Below are positions 14,893-24,773 of a stretch of DNA of 64,000 nucleotides, piece after piece. Made by a program: the position numbers and the translations under genes. Position 1 is the stretch's first letter. Each line of letters begins with the position of its first letter. The notes under the pieces are model-generated. The model saw only the letters and a program-made list of their open reading frames with translations. It searched no databases and was not told where the DNA came from. Source of the stretch: Pseudomonas sp. MWU16-30317 (GTDB lineage: Bacteria > Pseudomonadota > Gammaproteobacteria > Pseudomonadales > Pseudomonadaceae). The stretch covers positions 477,321 to 541,320 of the forward strand of contig NZ_JAIWJA010000004.1 of the NCBI RefSeq assembly GCF_020515695.1, in the 5' to 3' direction.

Positions 14893-17532
14893 TCAATCTG
14901 CCTCCAACTCGGCATAAGGCTGCGCTGGCAACGGCAGCCACAGCGCGATACAGGTGCCCTTGCCGTCGATCCCCTGATCGACCTCCACACGACCACCATG
15001 GGCGCCGACCATACCTTGGCAGATCGCCAGGCCCAGCCCCGTACCCTGTCCGCCTCGATCACCACGGGCCGCGGTATAGAACATGTCGAAGATCTTCGCC
15101 CGCTCCTCGTGGGGGATGCCCGGGCCCTCGTCGCTGACGCTGAAGACCATAAACGCCTGATGCACGGCGGCCTCAACTTCGATACGGCCGTTGGGCGGCG
15201 AGAACCGTGCGGCGTTCTCGAGCACGTTGACCAAGGCCTGTTCGATCAGCGCGGCATGCACGTAAAGCAGCGGTATCTCGCTCGGTACCTGCACGCGGAC
15301 CTTGAGACCGGCGAGCACCGTGCGCAGTCGCCCGACGGCACTGCCGACGATATCGGCAGGCGCGACCCAATCGCGTGCCAGTTTCAAGGCGCCATGGCCG
15401 AGGCGGGTCATGTCCAGCAGGTTCTGGATGTAGCGGTCCAGGCGCTCGGCTTCGTCGCGGGTGCCTTCCAGCAGTTCGACGCGATCGCTCGGTGGGATGA
15501 GATCACCCAGTTCCAACAGGCTATCGATGCTGCCGCGCATCGATGTCAGCGGTGTTCTCAGATCGTGGGACACCGACGCCAGCAGAGCGCTGCGCAGTTG
15601 CTCGGTCTCGCCATGCAAACGGGCGGCCTCCAGGTCTTGAACCAGATTGGCCCGCGCCAGGGCCTGGGCCAACGGCTGGCTCAACGCACCGAGCAGCCTG
15701 CGTAATTCGCCATTCAGCGCACCTTCGTGGCGCTCGGACACCGCCATCAACGCCAGCACCTGGCCCTCAAGCGATACCGGCCACCACCACCAGCGACCGG
15801 CGGGCAAGGTGCCGGTACCTTTGCCGGCGGCCTGGTCGTGGCGCCCCGCCCATTCGCCCGCCGCCCGTTCAGACTCGGAAAATTGCTCGTTGCCGCCATT
15901 GGCCACGGTCCAGGTGTCGCCTGACTTTTCTAGCAGGCAGATCTCCAGGCCCGCCCAGCCCTGTAGATGCTGCGATGCGGCATTGAGCACAGCCTGTTGG
16001 TCGGTCGAGGCGGCCAGGCTGCGGGACAATTCCAGCAAGCGGGCGGTCTGTGCCTGCGCCTCGCGCAAGGCACTGAGTTGCCGACGCTGGCGCGCAGCCA
16101 GATTGCCCGTGAGGGCGGCCATCAGCAGGAAGAACATCAGCGTCAGGACGTCTTCTTCGCGCTGGATGCTTAATGAAAAGGTGGGCGGTATGAACAGGAA
16201 GTCATAGGCCAGAAATGACAAGACGGCACTGGCCAGCGCCGGCCCAAGGCTGCTGCGCACCGCCACCAGGAGCACTGCGGCCAGAAACACCAGCGAGATA
16301 TTGGGCAAGTCCATGACCAGCGATACGCCCCACGCAAAGCCGCTGGCCAGCAGCGTCGCGGCGAGGGCGAGCGAGTAATCACTCCAGCGCCAGCCTTGCG
16401 TGACATGGCTGCGCCGCTGCACCGGCGATTCGACGCGGGGCAGCACGTTGATCTCCAGCCCCGAGGGTTCGCGCAGCAACCTGGCCGACAAACCCATGCC
16501 GATGATCCGCCGCCGCGATTGGCCCACCAGCAGCAAGCTGGCGCGCCGATCGCTGGCGTGTTGGATCAAGGTGCGAGCGACGCCACTGGCACGCAGCACC
16601 ACCACTTCGCCGCCCAGGCGTTCGGCCAATTGCTGAGCCTGATGCAAGCGCTGGCGAGCGGTCTCGTCTTTGACATTGCCAGTGTCGATATGCACCACGG
16701 ACCAGGGCAAATGACGGTTCTGCGCGATGCGGCTGGCATGACGCACCAGCCGTTCGCACTGATCGTCGCTGTCGATGCAGACCAATAGCCGGCCGCGCAC
16801 CGTGGGGGCATCCTGGCCCAGGCGACGGTAGCCCTGCGCCAGGTCGGCATCAACCTGAGCCGCTGCCGTTTGCATGGCCAATTCGCGCAGTGCGTTGAGG
16901 TTGGTCTGGCTGAAAAATGCATCGATGGCCGCACGCGCCTGCTCAGGCACATAGACCTTGCCGTCGCGCAGGCGCTCGAGCAGTTCGCGCGGCGGCAGAT
17001 CGATCAGCAGCAGTTCATACGCCTCCTGCAAGACCCAGTCGGGCACCGTCTCGCGAACCTGCACGCCGGTGATACCGCGCACCTGGTCGTTGAGGCTTTC
17101 CAGGTGCTGGACGTTGACGGTGGTGTAGACATCGATATCGGCCGCCAGCAACTCCTGCACATCTTGCCAACGCTTGGCGTGCCGACTGCCGGGTGCGTTG
17201 CTGTGAGCCAGTTCGTCCACCAGCACCAACTGCGGCTTGGCTTTGAGCAGTCCGTCGAGGTCCATTTCTTCGAGCGCCACCTCGCGGTACAGGCTGCGCA
17301 ACATGGGCTGTTGCGCCAACCCGACCAGCAAGGCTTCGGTTTCAGCCCGGCCATGGGTTTCGACGACACCCGCCAGCAGCCTGACGCCTTGGCGCTGCTG
17401 GGTATGGGCCGCCTGCAGCATGGCGTAAGTCTTGCCTACCCCCGGCGCAGCGCCGAGGAACACCTTGAGGCGCCCCCGCCCGCTACGGGGTAAGGCTGCC
17501 AGCAAGGCATCGGCGCGGCCGGAGTCACTCAT
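14893..17532 (-). CDS. kdpD: osmosensitive K+ channel sensor kinase KdpD
   Basis: 879 residues, normal length. In order: the KdpD ATP-binding domain with Walker A GAAPGVGKT (27-35), a universal-stress-like domain (about 230-370), four closely spaced membrane helices (about 395-490), a GAF-like linker, a histidine kinase domain with SVSHDLRTPLTSMRG (near 650) and ATPase boxes NVLENAARFSPP and GQGTGLGLAI. It senses low potassium or turgor and phosphorylates KdpE to induce kdpFABC. It begins 15 bp after kdpC. The usual kdpE gene does not follow: only about 100 bp separate the kdpD stop from a convergent unrelated gene. Confidence 0.95.
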   Translation of the reverse strand: MSDSGRADALLAALPRSGRGRLKVFLGAAPGVGKTYAMLQAAHTQQRQGVRLLAGVVETHGRAETEALLVGLAQQPMLRSLYREVALEEMDLDGLLKAKPQLVLVDELAHSNAPGSRHAKRWQDVQELLAADIDVYTTVNVQHLESLNDQVRGITGVQVRETVPDWVLQEAYELLLIDLPPRELLERLRDGKVYVPEQARAAIDAFFSQTNLNALRELAMQTAAAQVDADLAQGYRRLGQDAPTVRGRLLVCIDSDDQCERLVRHASRIAQNRHLPWSVVHIDTGNVKDETARQRLHQAQQLAERLGGEVVVLRASGVARTLIQHASDRRASLLLVGQSRRRIIGMGLSARLLREPSGLEINVLPRVESPVQRRSHVTQGWRWSDYSLALAATLLASGFAWGVSLVMDLPNISLVFLAAVLLVAVRSSLGPALASAVLSFLAYDFLFIPPTFSLSIQREEDVLTLMFFLLMAALTGNLAARQRRQLSALREAQAQTARLLELSRSLAASTDQQAVLNAASQHLQGWAGLEICLLEKSGDTWTVANGGNEQFSESERAAGEWAGRHDQAAGKGTGTLPAGRWWWWPVSLEGQVLALMAVSERHEGALNGELRRLLGALSQPLAQALARANLVQDLEAARLHGETEQLRSALLASVSHDLRTPLTSMRGSIDSLLELGDLIPPSDRVELLEGTRDEAERLDRYIQNLLDMTRLGHGALKLARDWVAPADIVGSAVGRLRTVLAGLKVRVQVPSEIPLLYVHAALIEQALVNVLENAARFSPPNGRIEVEAAVHQAFMVFSVSDEGPGIPHEERAKIFDMFYTAARGDRGGQGTGLGLAICQGMVGAHGGRVEVDQGIDGKGTCIALWLPLPAQPYAELEAD

Positions 17533-17547
17533 CGGGATTGCTCGCTA

Positions 17548-18108
17548 TCATCGGGAGGCTGTGGGCATCTGTACCAGTGTGGCATTCAACGCTAGCACGT
17601 TGACCACCGGCGGGCCTACCAGCGAAGTCTCGGTATGCGCCGCGATCAGGTCTCGCAGGGACTGCTCGGAGACTTGACGGGCCGCCGCTACCCTTGCCAC
17701 TTGATACGCCGCGGCAGCGGGCGACAGATGGGGATCGAGGCCGCTGCCCGAGGTCGTCAACAGGGCCAGGGGCACCGGACCCTGCCCGTCCACATACAGT
17801 TTGGCGGCATCGTCCTTGACGCGCGTCGCCAGCGCCGGATTGCTCGGTGCCAGGTTGCTGGCACCGCTGGCGACGGTGGCGAAGGCCCCCGCCGAGGGGC
17901 GCGGATGGAACCACTCGTCGCCGCTGAAATCCTGGGCGATCAAGGACGAGCCGCGTACTTTGCCAGCGCCGTCGCGTACCAGGCTGCCGTTGGCCTGATC
18001 GGCGAAGGCCACCTGAGCGATACCCGTGACGACCAGGGGATAGGCTACGCCAGTGATCAGGGTCATCAGGACGACCAGGCTAACCGCCGGACGAATTAAA
18101 TTGCTCAT
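17548..18108 (-). CDS. kdpC: K+-transporting ATPase subunit KdpC
   Basis: 186 residues from the ATG at 18108, preceded by GGAGC at 8 nt. This start gives [20 protein letters not shown], matching the family's N-terminal helix. An ATG at 18132 overlapping the kdpB stop would add eight residues. The single membrane anchor is followed by the periplasmic/ATP-contact domain with [20 protein letters not shown] and [21 protein letters not shown], both conserved in KdpC. It stabilises the KdpFABC complex and raises ATP affinity. Confidence 0.95.
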   Translation of the reverse strand: MSNLIRPAVSLVVLMTLITGVAYPLVVTGIAQVAFADQANGSLVRDGAGKVRGSSLIAQDFSGDEWFHPRPSAGAFATVASGASNLAPSNPALATRVKDDAAKLYVDGQGPVPLALLTTSGSGLDPHLSPAAAAYQVARVAAARQVSEQSLRDLIAAHTETSLVGPPVVNVLALNATLVQMPTASR

Positions 18109-18128
18109 GTTCGAAGCTCCAGTCAGGT

Positions 18129-20177
18129 TCATACCAAGTGCAACGCGGTCAGCAGTACGTCGATGGCCTTGATGCCGACAAAGGGCACGATCAGGCCGCC
18201 GACGCCGTAGATCAGCAGGTTGCGGCGCAACAGGTGGGCCGCGCTGGCGGCCTTGACGCGTACGCCACGCAAGGCCAGAGGAATCAACACCACGATGATC
18301 AAGGCGTTGAACACGATGGCCGAGAGAATCGCGCTCTGCGGGCTGGTCAGGCCCATGACGTTGAGCACGCCCAGCTGCGGATAGATCGCGGCGAACAGCG
18401 CCGGCAGGATGGCGAAGTACTTGGCCACGTCGTTGGCGATCGAAAAGGTCGTCAGCGCGCCGCGGGTCACCAGCAGTTCCTTGCCGATACGTACTACGTC
18501 GAGCAGCTTGGTGGGGTCGCTGTCGAGGTCGACCATGTTGGCCGCTTCACGTGCCGCCTGGGTACCGTCGTTCATGGCCATGCCGACGTCGGCCTGAGCC
18601 AGCGCCGGTGCATCGTTGGCACCGTCGCCGCACATGGCCACCAAGCGGCCGTCTTCCTGCTCCAGGCGGATGCGGGCGAGTTTCTTCTCCGGCGTGGCTT
18701 CGGCGATCACATCGTCGACGCCGGCTTCAGCGGCGATCGCTGCGGCGGTCAACGGGTTGTCGCCGGTCACCATCACGGTACGAATACCCAACTGACGCAG
18801 CTCTTCGAAACGCTCACGGATACCGGGCTTGACCACGTCCTTGAGGTGGATGGCACCCAGCAGGCGCTTGTCACGGCACACCAGCAGTGGCGTACCGCCG
18901 CTTTGCGCGATCTTGTCGATTTCGCGCGCCAATACGGCGGGCAAGTCCAGGCGCTGCATGTCGACGAACTTGAGCAACGAGTCCACGGCGCCTTTGCGGT
19001 AGACATGAGCACCATAGTCGACGCCCGACAAGCGGGTTTCGGCACTGAAGGCGACCGGGAGCAGCTGCGAGGTGGCCGGCTCGTTGATCTTGTGCAGCGT
19101 GCGCAGGAACTCGACGATCGATTTGCCCTCTGCCGTTTCATCGGCGAGCGATGCCAGCAGCGCGCCCTCGGCCAGTTCCAGTGCCGTTACACCGGGGGCG
19201 GCATACAGCGCGCTGCAACGGCGGTTACCGAAGGTGATGGTGCCGGTCTTGTCGAGCAGCAGCACGTGCACGTCACCGGCGGCCTCTACCGCACGGCCGG
19301 ACTTGGCGATCACGTTCAGGCGCACCAGACGATCCATGCCGGCGATACCGATCGCCGAAAGCAAACCGCCAATGGTGGTGGGGATCAGCGTCACCAGCAA
19401 GGCCACCAGGAACACCAGCGGCAGGCTACCGCCAGAGAAGTGCGCAAAGGGTTGCAGGGTGACGACGACCAGCAGGAAGATCAGCGTCAGACCAATCAGC
19501 AGTATGTCCAGCGCGACCTCGTTGGGGGTCTTCTGCCGTTTGGCGCCTTCCACCAGAGCGATCATACGGTCCAGAGTGGACTCGCCCGGATCAGCGGTGA
19601 TTCTGACGATCAACCAGTCCGATACGACCTGCGTATTGCCGGTGACCGCAGAGCGATCACCGCCGGACTCACGAATGACCGGTGCGGATTCGCCGGTGAT
19701 GGCTGCTTCGTTGACCGCGGCAATGCCTTGGATCACTTCGCCATCGCCGGGGATCATCTGCCCGGCCTGAACGCGCACCACGTCACCTTTGCGCAGACTG
19801 CCGGCCGGCACCGTTTCGTAGATATCACCGGACGTGCGCCGGCGTGCTTCAAGCCCTTGGCTGCCGGCCTTGAGGCTGTCCGCACGGGCCTTGCCGCGGC
19901 CTTCGGCGAGGGCCTCGGCAAAGTTGGCGAACAATACGGTGAACCACAGCCAGACGGCGATTTGCACCGCGATGAATGTCGGTACTGTCGGGTCCGGTAT
20001 CGCGCACAGCGCCGTTGTCAGGATCGCTGTCAATTCGACTACGAGCATCACGGGCGAGCGCTTGAGTTCGCGGGGGTTCAGCTTCACGAATGCCTGCACC
20101 AGGGCGGGACGCCACAGGGCCGACATCGTCGTCTTGACCGGTTGTTGAACAGCGGGTGTAGCAACAGGAATAGTCAT
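18129..20177 (-). CDS. kdpB: K+-transporting P-type ATPase subunit KdpB
   Basis: 682 residues, the usual KdpB length. It has the P-type marks: TGES at 161-164 in the actuator domain, [10 protein letters not shown] with the phosphorylated aspartate at 309, [19 protein letters not shown], and the hinge [20 protein letters not shown]. About seven membrane helices are visible. It powers potassium uptake through KdpA. The 13-bp gap from kdpA and tight spacing to kdpC indicate one transcript. Confidence 0.97.
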   Translation of the reverse strand: MTIPVATPAVQQPVKTTMSALWRPALVQAFVKLNPRELKRSPVMLVVELTAILTTALCAIPDPTVPTFIAVQIAVWLWFTVLFANFAEALAEGRGKARADSLKAGSQGLEARRRTSGDIYETVPAGSLRKGDVVRVQAGQMIPGDGEVIQGIAAVNEAAITGESAPVIRESGGDRSAVTGNTQVVSDWLIVRITADPGESTLDRMIALVEGAKRQKTPNEVALDILLIGLTLIFLLVVVTLQPFAHFSGGSLPLVFLVALLVTLIPTTIGGLLSAIGIAGMDRLVRLNVIAKSGRAVEAAGDVHVLLLDKTGTITFGNRRCSALYAAPGVTALELAEGALLASLADETAEGKSIVEFLRTLHKINEPATSQLLPVAFSAETRLSGVDYGAHVYRKGAVDSLLKFVDMQRLDLPAVLAREIDKIAQSGGTPLLVCRDKRLLGAIHLKDVVKPGIRERFEELRQLGIRTVMVTGDNPLTAAAIAAEAGVDDVIAEATPEKKLARIRLEQEDGRLVAMCGDGANDAPALAQADVGMAMNDGTQAAREAANMVDLDSDPTKLLDVVRIGKELLVTRGALTTFSIANDVAKYFAILPALFAAIYPQLGVLNVMGLTSPQSAILSAIVFNALIIVVLIPLALRGVRVKAASAAHLLRRNLLIYGVGGLIVPFVGIKAIDVLLTALHLV

Positions 20178-20190
20178 GATCGTCCAGGCC

Positions 20191-21885
20191 TCAGAAACCC
20201 ATACTCAGTTGTTCAGCGATCGGCCCCAGGGCCAGCGTCGGCAAGAACGTCAAGCCGCCCACCAGCAGGATGGTCACGGTCAACAGCGCCACGAACAGCG
20301 GGCCATGGGTGGGAAAGGTATTGCCGTTGACCGGCGCAGTCTTCTTCATGGCCAGGCTGCCCGCCAAGGCCAGTACCGGCAGGATGTAACCAAAGCGCCC
20401 GATCAACATCGCCAGCGACAGCATCAGGTTGTGGAACGGGGTGTTGGCACTGAAGCCACCGAACGCCGAGCCATTGTTGGCGCCTGCCGAGGTGTAGGCG
20501 TACAGCAATTGGCTGAAACCATGCGGCCCAGGGTTACTGACCGCCCCGGCAGGACCGGGCAGCGCCGAGGCGATGGCGCCCAGTACCAGCACCGCGACCG
20601 GCATCACCAGCAATGTCGCCACCAGCAATTTGACTTCCCGGGCCTGCAGCTTCTTGCCCAGGTATTCGGGGGTGCGACCGATCATCAAGCCGGCCAGGAA
20701 GACCGCGATGAGCACGTTGAGCAACATGCCATAGAGCCCCGCACCGACGCCGCCGAATACCACTTCGCCGAGCATCATGTTGACCATGGCCACCATGCCG
20801 CTGAGTGGATTGAGGCTGTCGTGCATGGCGTTGACCGAGCCGTTGGAGGCCGCCGTAGTGGTCACTGACCACAGCACGCTAGCGGTCGTGCCGAAGCGGC
20901 TTTCCTTGCCTTCGAGCGGCGCCGTCTGCTCGACCATCGGCAGATTGAGAGTCGGGTTGGGCTGATACTCGGCGTACAGCGAAACGGCGCCACCGATCAG
21001 GAATAACGTCAACATGCAGGCCATGATCGCCCGGCTCTGACGCAGATCCTTGACGTAGTGGCCAAAGGTGAACACCAGCGCGGCCGGAATCAGAATGATC
21101 GACACCAGTTCGAACAGGTTGCTCAGGGCCGTGGGGTTCTCGAACGGATGCGCCGAGTTGACGCCGAAGAAGCCGCCACCGTTGGTGCCCAGCTGCTTGA
21201 TGGCGATCTGGCTGGCCGCCGGCCCGAGAGGAATGACCTGGTCGGCGCCCTGCAAGGTCAGGCCACCTACATAGTGAGCGAAGGTCTGCGGTACGCCCTG
21301 CCATACCAGAAACAGCGCGAGGATCAGGCACAGCGGCAGCAGGCCGTAGAGGGTGGCACGGGTCATGTCGACCCAGAAGTTGCCGATCGAGTTGGCCGAG
21401 CGACGACCAATACCGCGGCACAACGCGACCAGCACGGCGATACCGGTGGCAGCGCTGACGAAGTTCTGCACGGTCAAGCCGACCATCTGGCTCAGGTACG
21501 ACAGCGAAGCCTCACCGCTGTACGACTGCCAGTTGGTATTGGTCATGAAACTGATGGCGGTGTTGAATGCCAGCGTCCATTCCATGCCGGGAAAGTGCTG
21601 GTCGTTGAGTGGCAGAGCGCCCTGAAACATCAGCATCAACCACAGCAGCACGAAGCCGGCCAGGTTGAATGTCAGCAGCGCCAAGGTGTAGTGCTGCCAG
21701 CTTTGGTCAGCCTTGGCGTCGACCCCGGACAACCGATAGCAAGCGCGCTCTATGGGCGACAGTACCGGCGTCAGGAACGTCCGCTGGCCCTCCATCACCC
21801 TGTAATAGAAACGCCCCAGAAACGGCGCGGGCACCAGCACCAACAACAAGAACGCGATGATCAAACCATAGTCATAGCTGTGCAT
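20191..21885 (-). CDS. kdpA: K+-transporting ATPase channel subunit KdpA
   Basis: 564 residues with about ten membrane helices. The potassium-filter segments typical of the SKT channel superfamily are seen, for example [39 protein letters not shown] and [19 protein letters not shown]. It selects and binds potassium for the KdpFABC pump in the inner membrane. Its ATG at 21885 lies 3 bp after the kdpF stop. Confidence 0.97.
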   Translation of the reverse strand: MHSYDYGLIIAFLLLVLVPAPFLGRFYYRVMEGQRTFLTPVLSPIERACYRLSGVDAKADQSWQHYTLALLTFNLAGFVLLWLMLMFQGALPLNDQHFPGMEWTLAFNTAISFMTNTNWQSYSGEASLSYLSQMVGLTVQNFVSAATGIAVLVALCRGIGRRSANSIGNFWVDMTRATLYGLLPLCLILALFLVWQGVPQTFAHYVGGLTLQGADQVIPLGPAASQIAIKQLGTNGGGFFGVNSAHPFENPTALSNLFELVSIILIPAALVFTFGHYVKDLRQSRAIMACMLTLFLIGGAVSLYAEYQPNPTLNLPMVEQTAPLEGKESRFGTTASVLWSVTTTAASNGSVNAMHDSLNPLSGMVAMVNMMLGEVVFGGVGAGLYGMLLNVLIAVFLAGLMIGRTPEYLGKKLQAREVKLLVATLLVMPVAVLVLGAIASALPGPAGAVSNPGPHGFSQLLYAYTSAGANNGSAFGGFSANTPFHNLMLSLAMLIGRFGYILPVLALAGSLAMKKTAPVNGNTFPTHGPLFVALLTVTILLVGGLTFLPTLALGPIAEQLSMGF

Positions 21886-21888
21886 GGC

Positions 21889-21978
21889 TTACCCCTTGTC
21901 CGCGAGCAGCAGCGCGACGAGAAGGTAGGCAAACAGCCCTATGGCGAGCATGAGTGAAATCCCATCCAGAACGTTCAT
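21889..21978 (-). CDS. kdpF: K+-transporting ATPase small subunit KdpF
   Basis: A 29-residue peptide, MNVLDGISLMLAIGLFAYLL followed by VALLLADKG, consisting of a single membrane helix. It has the size, composition and place (directly before kdpA) of KdpF, which stabilises the KdpFABC complex in the membrane. The run of genes is kdpF-A-B-C-D. Confidence 0.92.
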   Translation of the reverse strand: MNVLDGISLMLAIGLFAYLLVALLLADKG

Positions 21979-22132
21979 TACCAGAATCTCCAAGGTACGG
22001 TGTAGGCCGCGTGATGGAGATTTTCCCGGTGATGCCCGTAAAGTCTCTAGATGGCAGTGGCTGCGAATGCATAAAGAATGTGTAATTTTTTGCCGGCAAA
22101 CGCACGTGGCCGCAGCGCTATCGACGGGCTGA

Positions 22133-23065
22133 CTACCGCGCGCACCGCGCCATGCGGGTCAAGAACCAGACCATTGCCGCGCCCATCGCAAGCATCGCCA
22201 GCAGCAGCAACGGGTAGGCAATCCACCACGGGATAGCGGCGGTCATCATGCTGAACTCGGACATGCCCCCTACGCTGGCGATCAGGTTCAGTGGCAGGAA
22301 TACCACCGTGATCAAGGTGAGCTTGCGCAGCATGTCATTCATGGTGTTATTCGCCAGATTACCCCGAGCATCCATCAGGCCCGCGAAGACCGTCGAGTAG
22401 ATCTCGGCTTGTTTGTAGCACTGGGTGTTTTCAATGATGAGGTCGTCGATCAGTGCGATGACCTGGGCGCCGTAGTGATTTTTCTCGGCGTGGTTGCGCA
22501 GTCTTGAGAGGACCGTGCCATTGCTGTGGATCGCGTTGATGTAGTAGATCAGGCTTTCGCTGAGATTGAACATCTGCACCAGGTGGTGGTTTTGCATCGA
22601 GCTGTTGAAACGCTGCTGCAGCTCCCGCGCGACCATCTTTATCACCTTGAGGTGCCCCAGATAGTGATGCACGTTGCCAAACAGCATATCCAGCAAGACG
22701 TCCAGCGGTGTCAGTAAAGGATGGCGCTCGCCCAGCCCGTGCATCTGCGAATCGTCCGGGGCAATCAGTACCAGGCGGTCATCACTTAGCAACAGGCCAA
22801 AGGAAGAGACCTCGAACGAGAAGCTGTCACCGCCCGAGTAATTTTGCGGACGTTTCCATATCAGAAAGAGGCTATCGGGGTGGAACTCGATCCGCGAGAC
22901 TTCATCGGGATCGAGCGCCGAAGCCAAGCCATGTTCGTCGATGTGAAATCGTTTTTTCAGTTGCTCGCATTCCTCGGAATCAGGATCGATGAACAGCAGC
23001 ACTTCACTGTTGATGTCGTCGACAGGCTGCAAGCCTCGCTGGGTGAGGCGATAACTATTGATCAT
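22133..23065 (-). CDS. CorA-family divalent cation transporter with GMS instead of GMN
   Basis: 310 residues: a cytoplasmic funnel domain and two C-terminal membrane helices (about 250-266 and 279-302). The signature loop after the first helix reads SVGGMSEFSMMT (GMS at 267-269), where Mg channels have GMN. The family carries magnesium, cobalt, nickel or zinc; the altered filter may shift selectivity. It is not evidently in an operon: about 150 bp lie between it and kdpF, and it follows the RimK-like gene by 27 bp in the same direction, so co-transcription with that gene is possible. Confidence 0.8.
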   Translation of the reverse strand: MINSYRLTQRGLQPVDDINSEVLLFIDPDSEECEQLKKRFHIDEHGLASALDPDEVSRIEFHPDSLFLIWKRPQNYSGGDSFSFEVSSFGLLLSDDRLVLIAPDDSQMHGLGERHPLLTPLDVLLDMLFGNVHHYLGHLKVIKMVARELQQRFNSSMQNHHLVQMFNLSESLIYYINAIHSNGTVLSRLRNHAEKNHYGAQVIALIDDLIIENTQCYKQAEIYSTVFAGLMDARGNLANNTMNDMLRKLTLITVVFLPLNLIASVGGMSEFSMMTAAIPWWIAYPLLLLAMLAMGAAMVWFLTRMARCAR

Positions 23066-23092
23066 GATTTTCCCGGACCTTGCTGACGTTCA

Positions 23093-24679
23093 CTACCAAG
23101 TCATACCGCGTCGCTTCAGCTCCAGGCGCCGAACGAACTCCTCCAGCACCACGGTATACAGACCATCCTTCAAATGGGCGTCCTCGATACCGGCGTCAAG
23201 ATTGGGATTGTCGTTGACCTCGATGACCACGACATTGTCGCCGGCCTGCTTGAGGTCCACCCCATAAAGCCCATCGCCGATCAAGCCGGCTGTTTTAACC
23301 GCAAGATCCACGACCGTCGCGGGCACATCTTCAATGGCCAAGGTTCGGCATTCACCGATGACATCAGCGCCTTTTGCCTTGTGATTGAAAATTTGCCAGT
23401 GCCCCTTGGACATAAAGTATTGGCAAGCAAATATAGGCTTGCGGTTCAATACGCCGATTCGCCAGTCATACTCCGTGTAAAGATACTCCTGAGCGAGCAG
23501 CAGCACGGAGTGCTCGAACAACTCCGCCGTTGCCTTGAGCAGCGCCTCCTGGTTCTGCACTTTAATCACTCCGCGAGAAAAACAGCCGTCGGGAATCTTC
23601 AACACCAGGGGAAAACCCAATCGCTGTCCCACCTGCTGCACTTCCCGAGGATTGTCCTTGTAAAGAATTTCACTGGCCGGCATCGCTAACTGGTGGCTGC
23701 GCATCAAGTCGGTGAGGTACACCTTGTTGGTACATCGCAAGATCGAGGTCGGGTCATCCATGACGACCAGCCCTTCACTTTCTGCCTTTTTGGCAAATCG
23801 ATACGTATGATCATCGACGCTGGTAGTTTCGCGAATCAGCAAAGCGTCATATTCCGCCAAGCGTGAATAATCTTTACGCTCGATCAACTCGATATCAATC
23901 CCCATCCCTTGGCCAACACGGATGAAGTTTTCCAATGCTTTGGCGTTGGACGGCGCCAAGGCTTCGTTGGGGTTATGCAAAATCGCCAGGTCATAGCGAG
24001 CCAGGCGTTTGGAGCGAGGCTGACGCCACAGTCGTCGGCTGAAGCCATCCAGCGCGGTAGCGAACTGGCCGGCCTGGTCTTCCCGAAGCTTGTGCAGGGC
24101 GCCAGGCTTGATGCCAGCAATCTGCCAAGTAGTGGATTTTCGAAATTCGACCAGCATTATCGGGCATGGAAACGCTTCGAACAGCTGACGTGCAATATCC
24201 TGCAATGGCTCCATGTCGGTGCGGCCGAAATAAAGGCTGAGTGTAAAACCCTCGGTGCCCCGATAGGCGTGTTCACCTAGCACTTTCTCGATGTTTTTTT
24301 CCAGATCGTCAAGCGCCAGACCATATAACGACTTACGGGCCAGTTCGCTGATGCTTTTTACCGAAGGAATAACTTTATGACCACGCGCCTCGGCCAGCAG
24401 CGAGCAGTAGTAACCATGACCCAGGTATTTGAAGCTTCTGCACAAGTTAATGACCTGCACGCGTTTGCCAGGCTGTTTATTACAGGGCTGCTCGAGATAT
24501 TCCTTGGCGGTCACCAAGTCTTCACTGGGAAAATACTTAGCCCAATCCTCCCTGCGCTCAACGATAATGATCAGCTGACTCTGCCCTTTGCGCTCAGTTT
24601 CGATCGCCACTTTTGCCGCACTTGCCGAACTTTCAGTTTTACTCGATACTTCGCGCCAACCAACTTGTGCCGATGTCAT
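23093..24679 (-). CDS. RimK-like ATP-grasp ligase with extra N-terminal domain
   Basis: 528 residues. The C-terminal part (about 240-520) is an ATP-grasp ligase of the RimK type: DDPTSILRCTNKVYLTDLM, FPLVLKIPDGCFSRGVIKV, and the metal-binding VIEVNDNPNLDAGIED near residue 500. The N-terminal 220 residues form the conserved domain found only in this subset of RimK proteins. Such enzymes join amino acids to a peptide or protein carboxylate. A GNAT/C39-peptidase fusion is encoded divergently 94 bp away; the pairing is recurrent and suggests a ligation-plus-cleavage peptide-modifying system. Substrate unknown. Confidence 0.85.
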   Translation of the reverse strand: MTSAQVGWREVSSKTESSASAAKVAIETERKGQSQLIIIVERREDWAKYFPSEDLVTAKEYLEQPCNKQPGKRVQVINLCRSFKYLGHGYYCSLLAEARGHKVIPSVKSISELARKSLYGLALDDLEKNIEKVLGEHAYRGTEGFTLSLYFGRTDMEPLQDIARQLFEAFPCPIMLVEFRKSTTWQIAGIKPGALHKLREDQAGQFATALDGFSRRLWRQPRSKRLARYDLAILHNPNEALAPSNAKALENFIRVGQGMGIDIELIERKDYSRLAEYDALLIRETTSVDDHTYRFAKKAESEGLVVMDDPTSILRCTNKVYLTDLMRSHQLAMPASEILYKDNPREVQQVGQRLGFPLVLKIPDGCFSRGVIKVQNQEALLKATAELFEHSVLLLAQEYLYTEYDWRIGVLNRKPIFACQYFMSKGHWQIFNHKAKGADVIGECRTLAIEDVPATVVDLAVKTAGLIGDGLYGVDLKQAGDNVVVIEVNDNPNLDAGIEDAHLKDGLYTVVLEEFVRRLELKRRGMTW

Positions 24680-24773
24680 TTCTCTTTGACCTGATGAGGA
24701 ACACGTGCATTACTATTAATCACGAACCTTTGAAAAAGTCTCGTTTCTTTACGAAAGTTTTACGGCGCCCAAC

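Noticed and set aside
18138..20330. 730-codon open frame on the plus strand opposite kdpB
   Set aside because: Antisense shadow of a GC-rich gene; the composition is Gln/His/Arg-rich and kdpB is unmistakable on the other strand.
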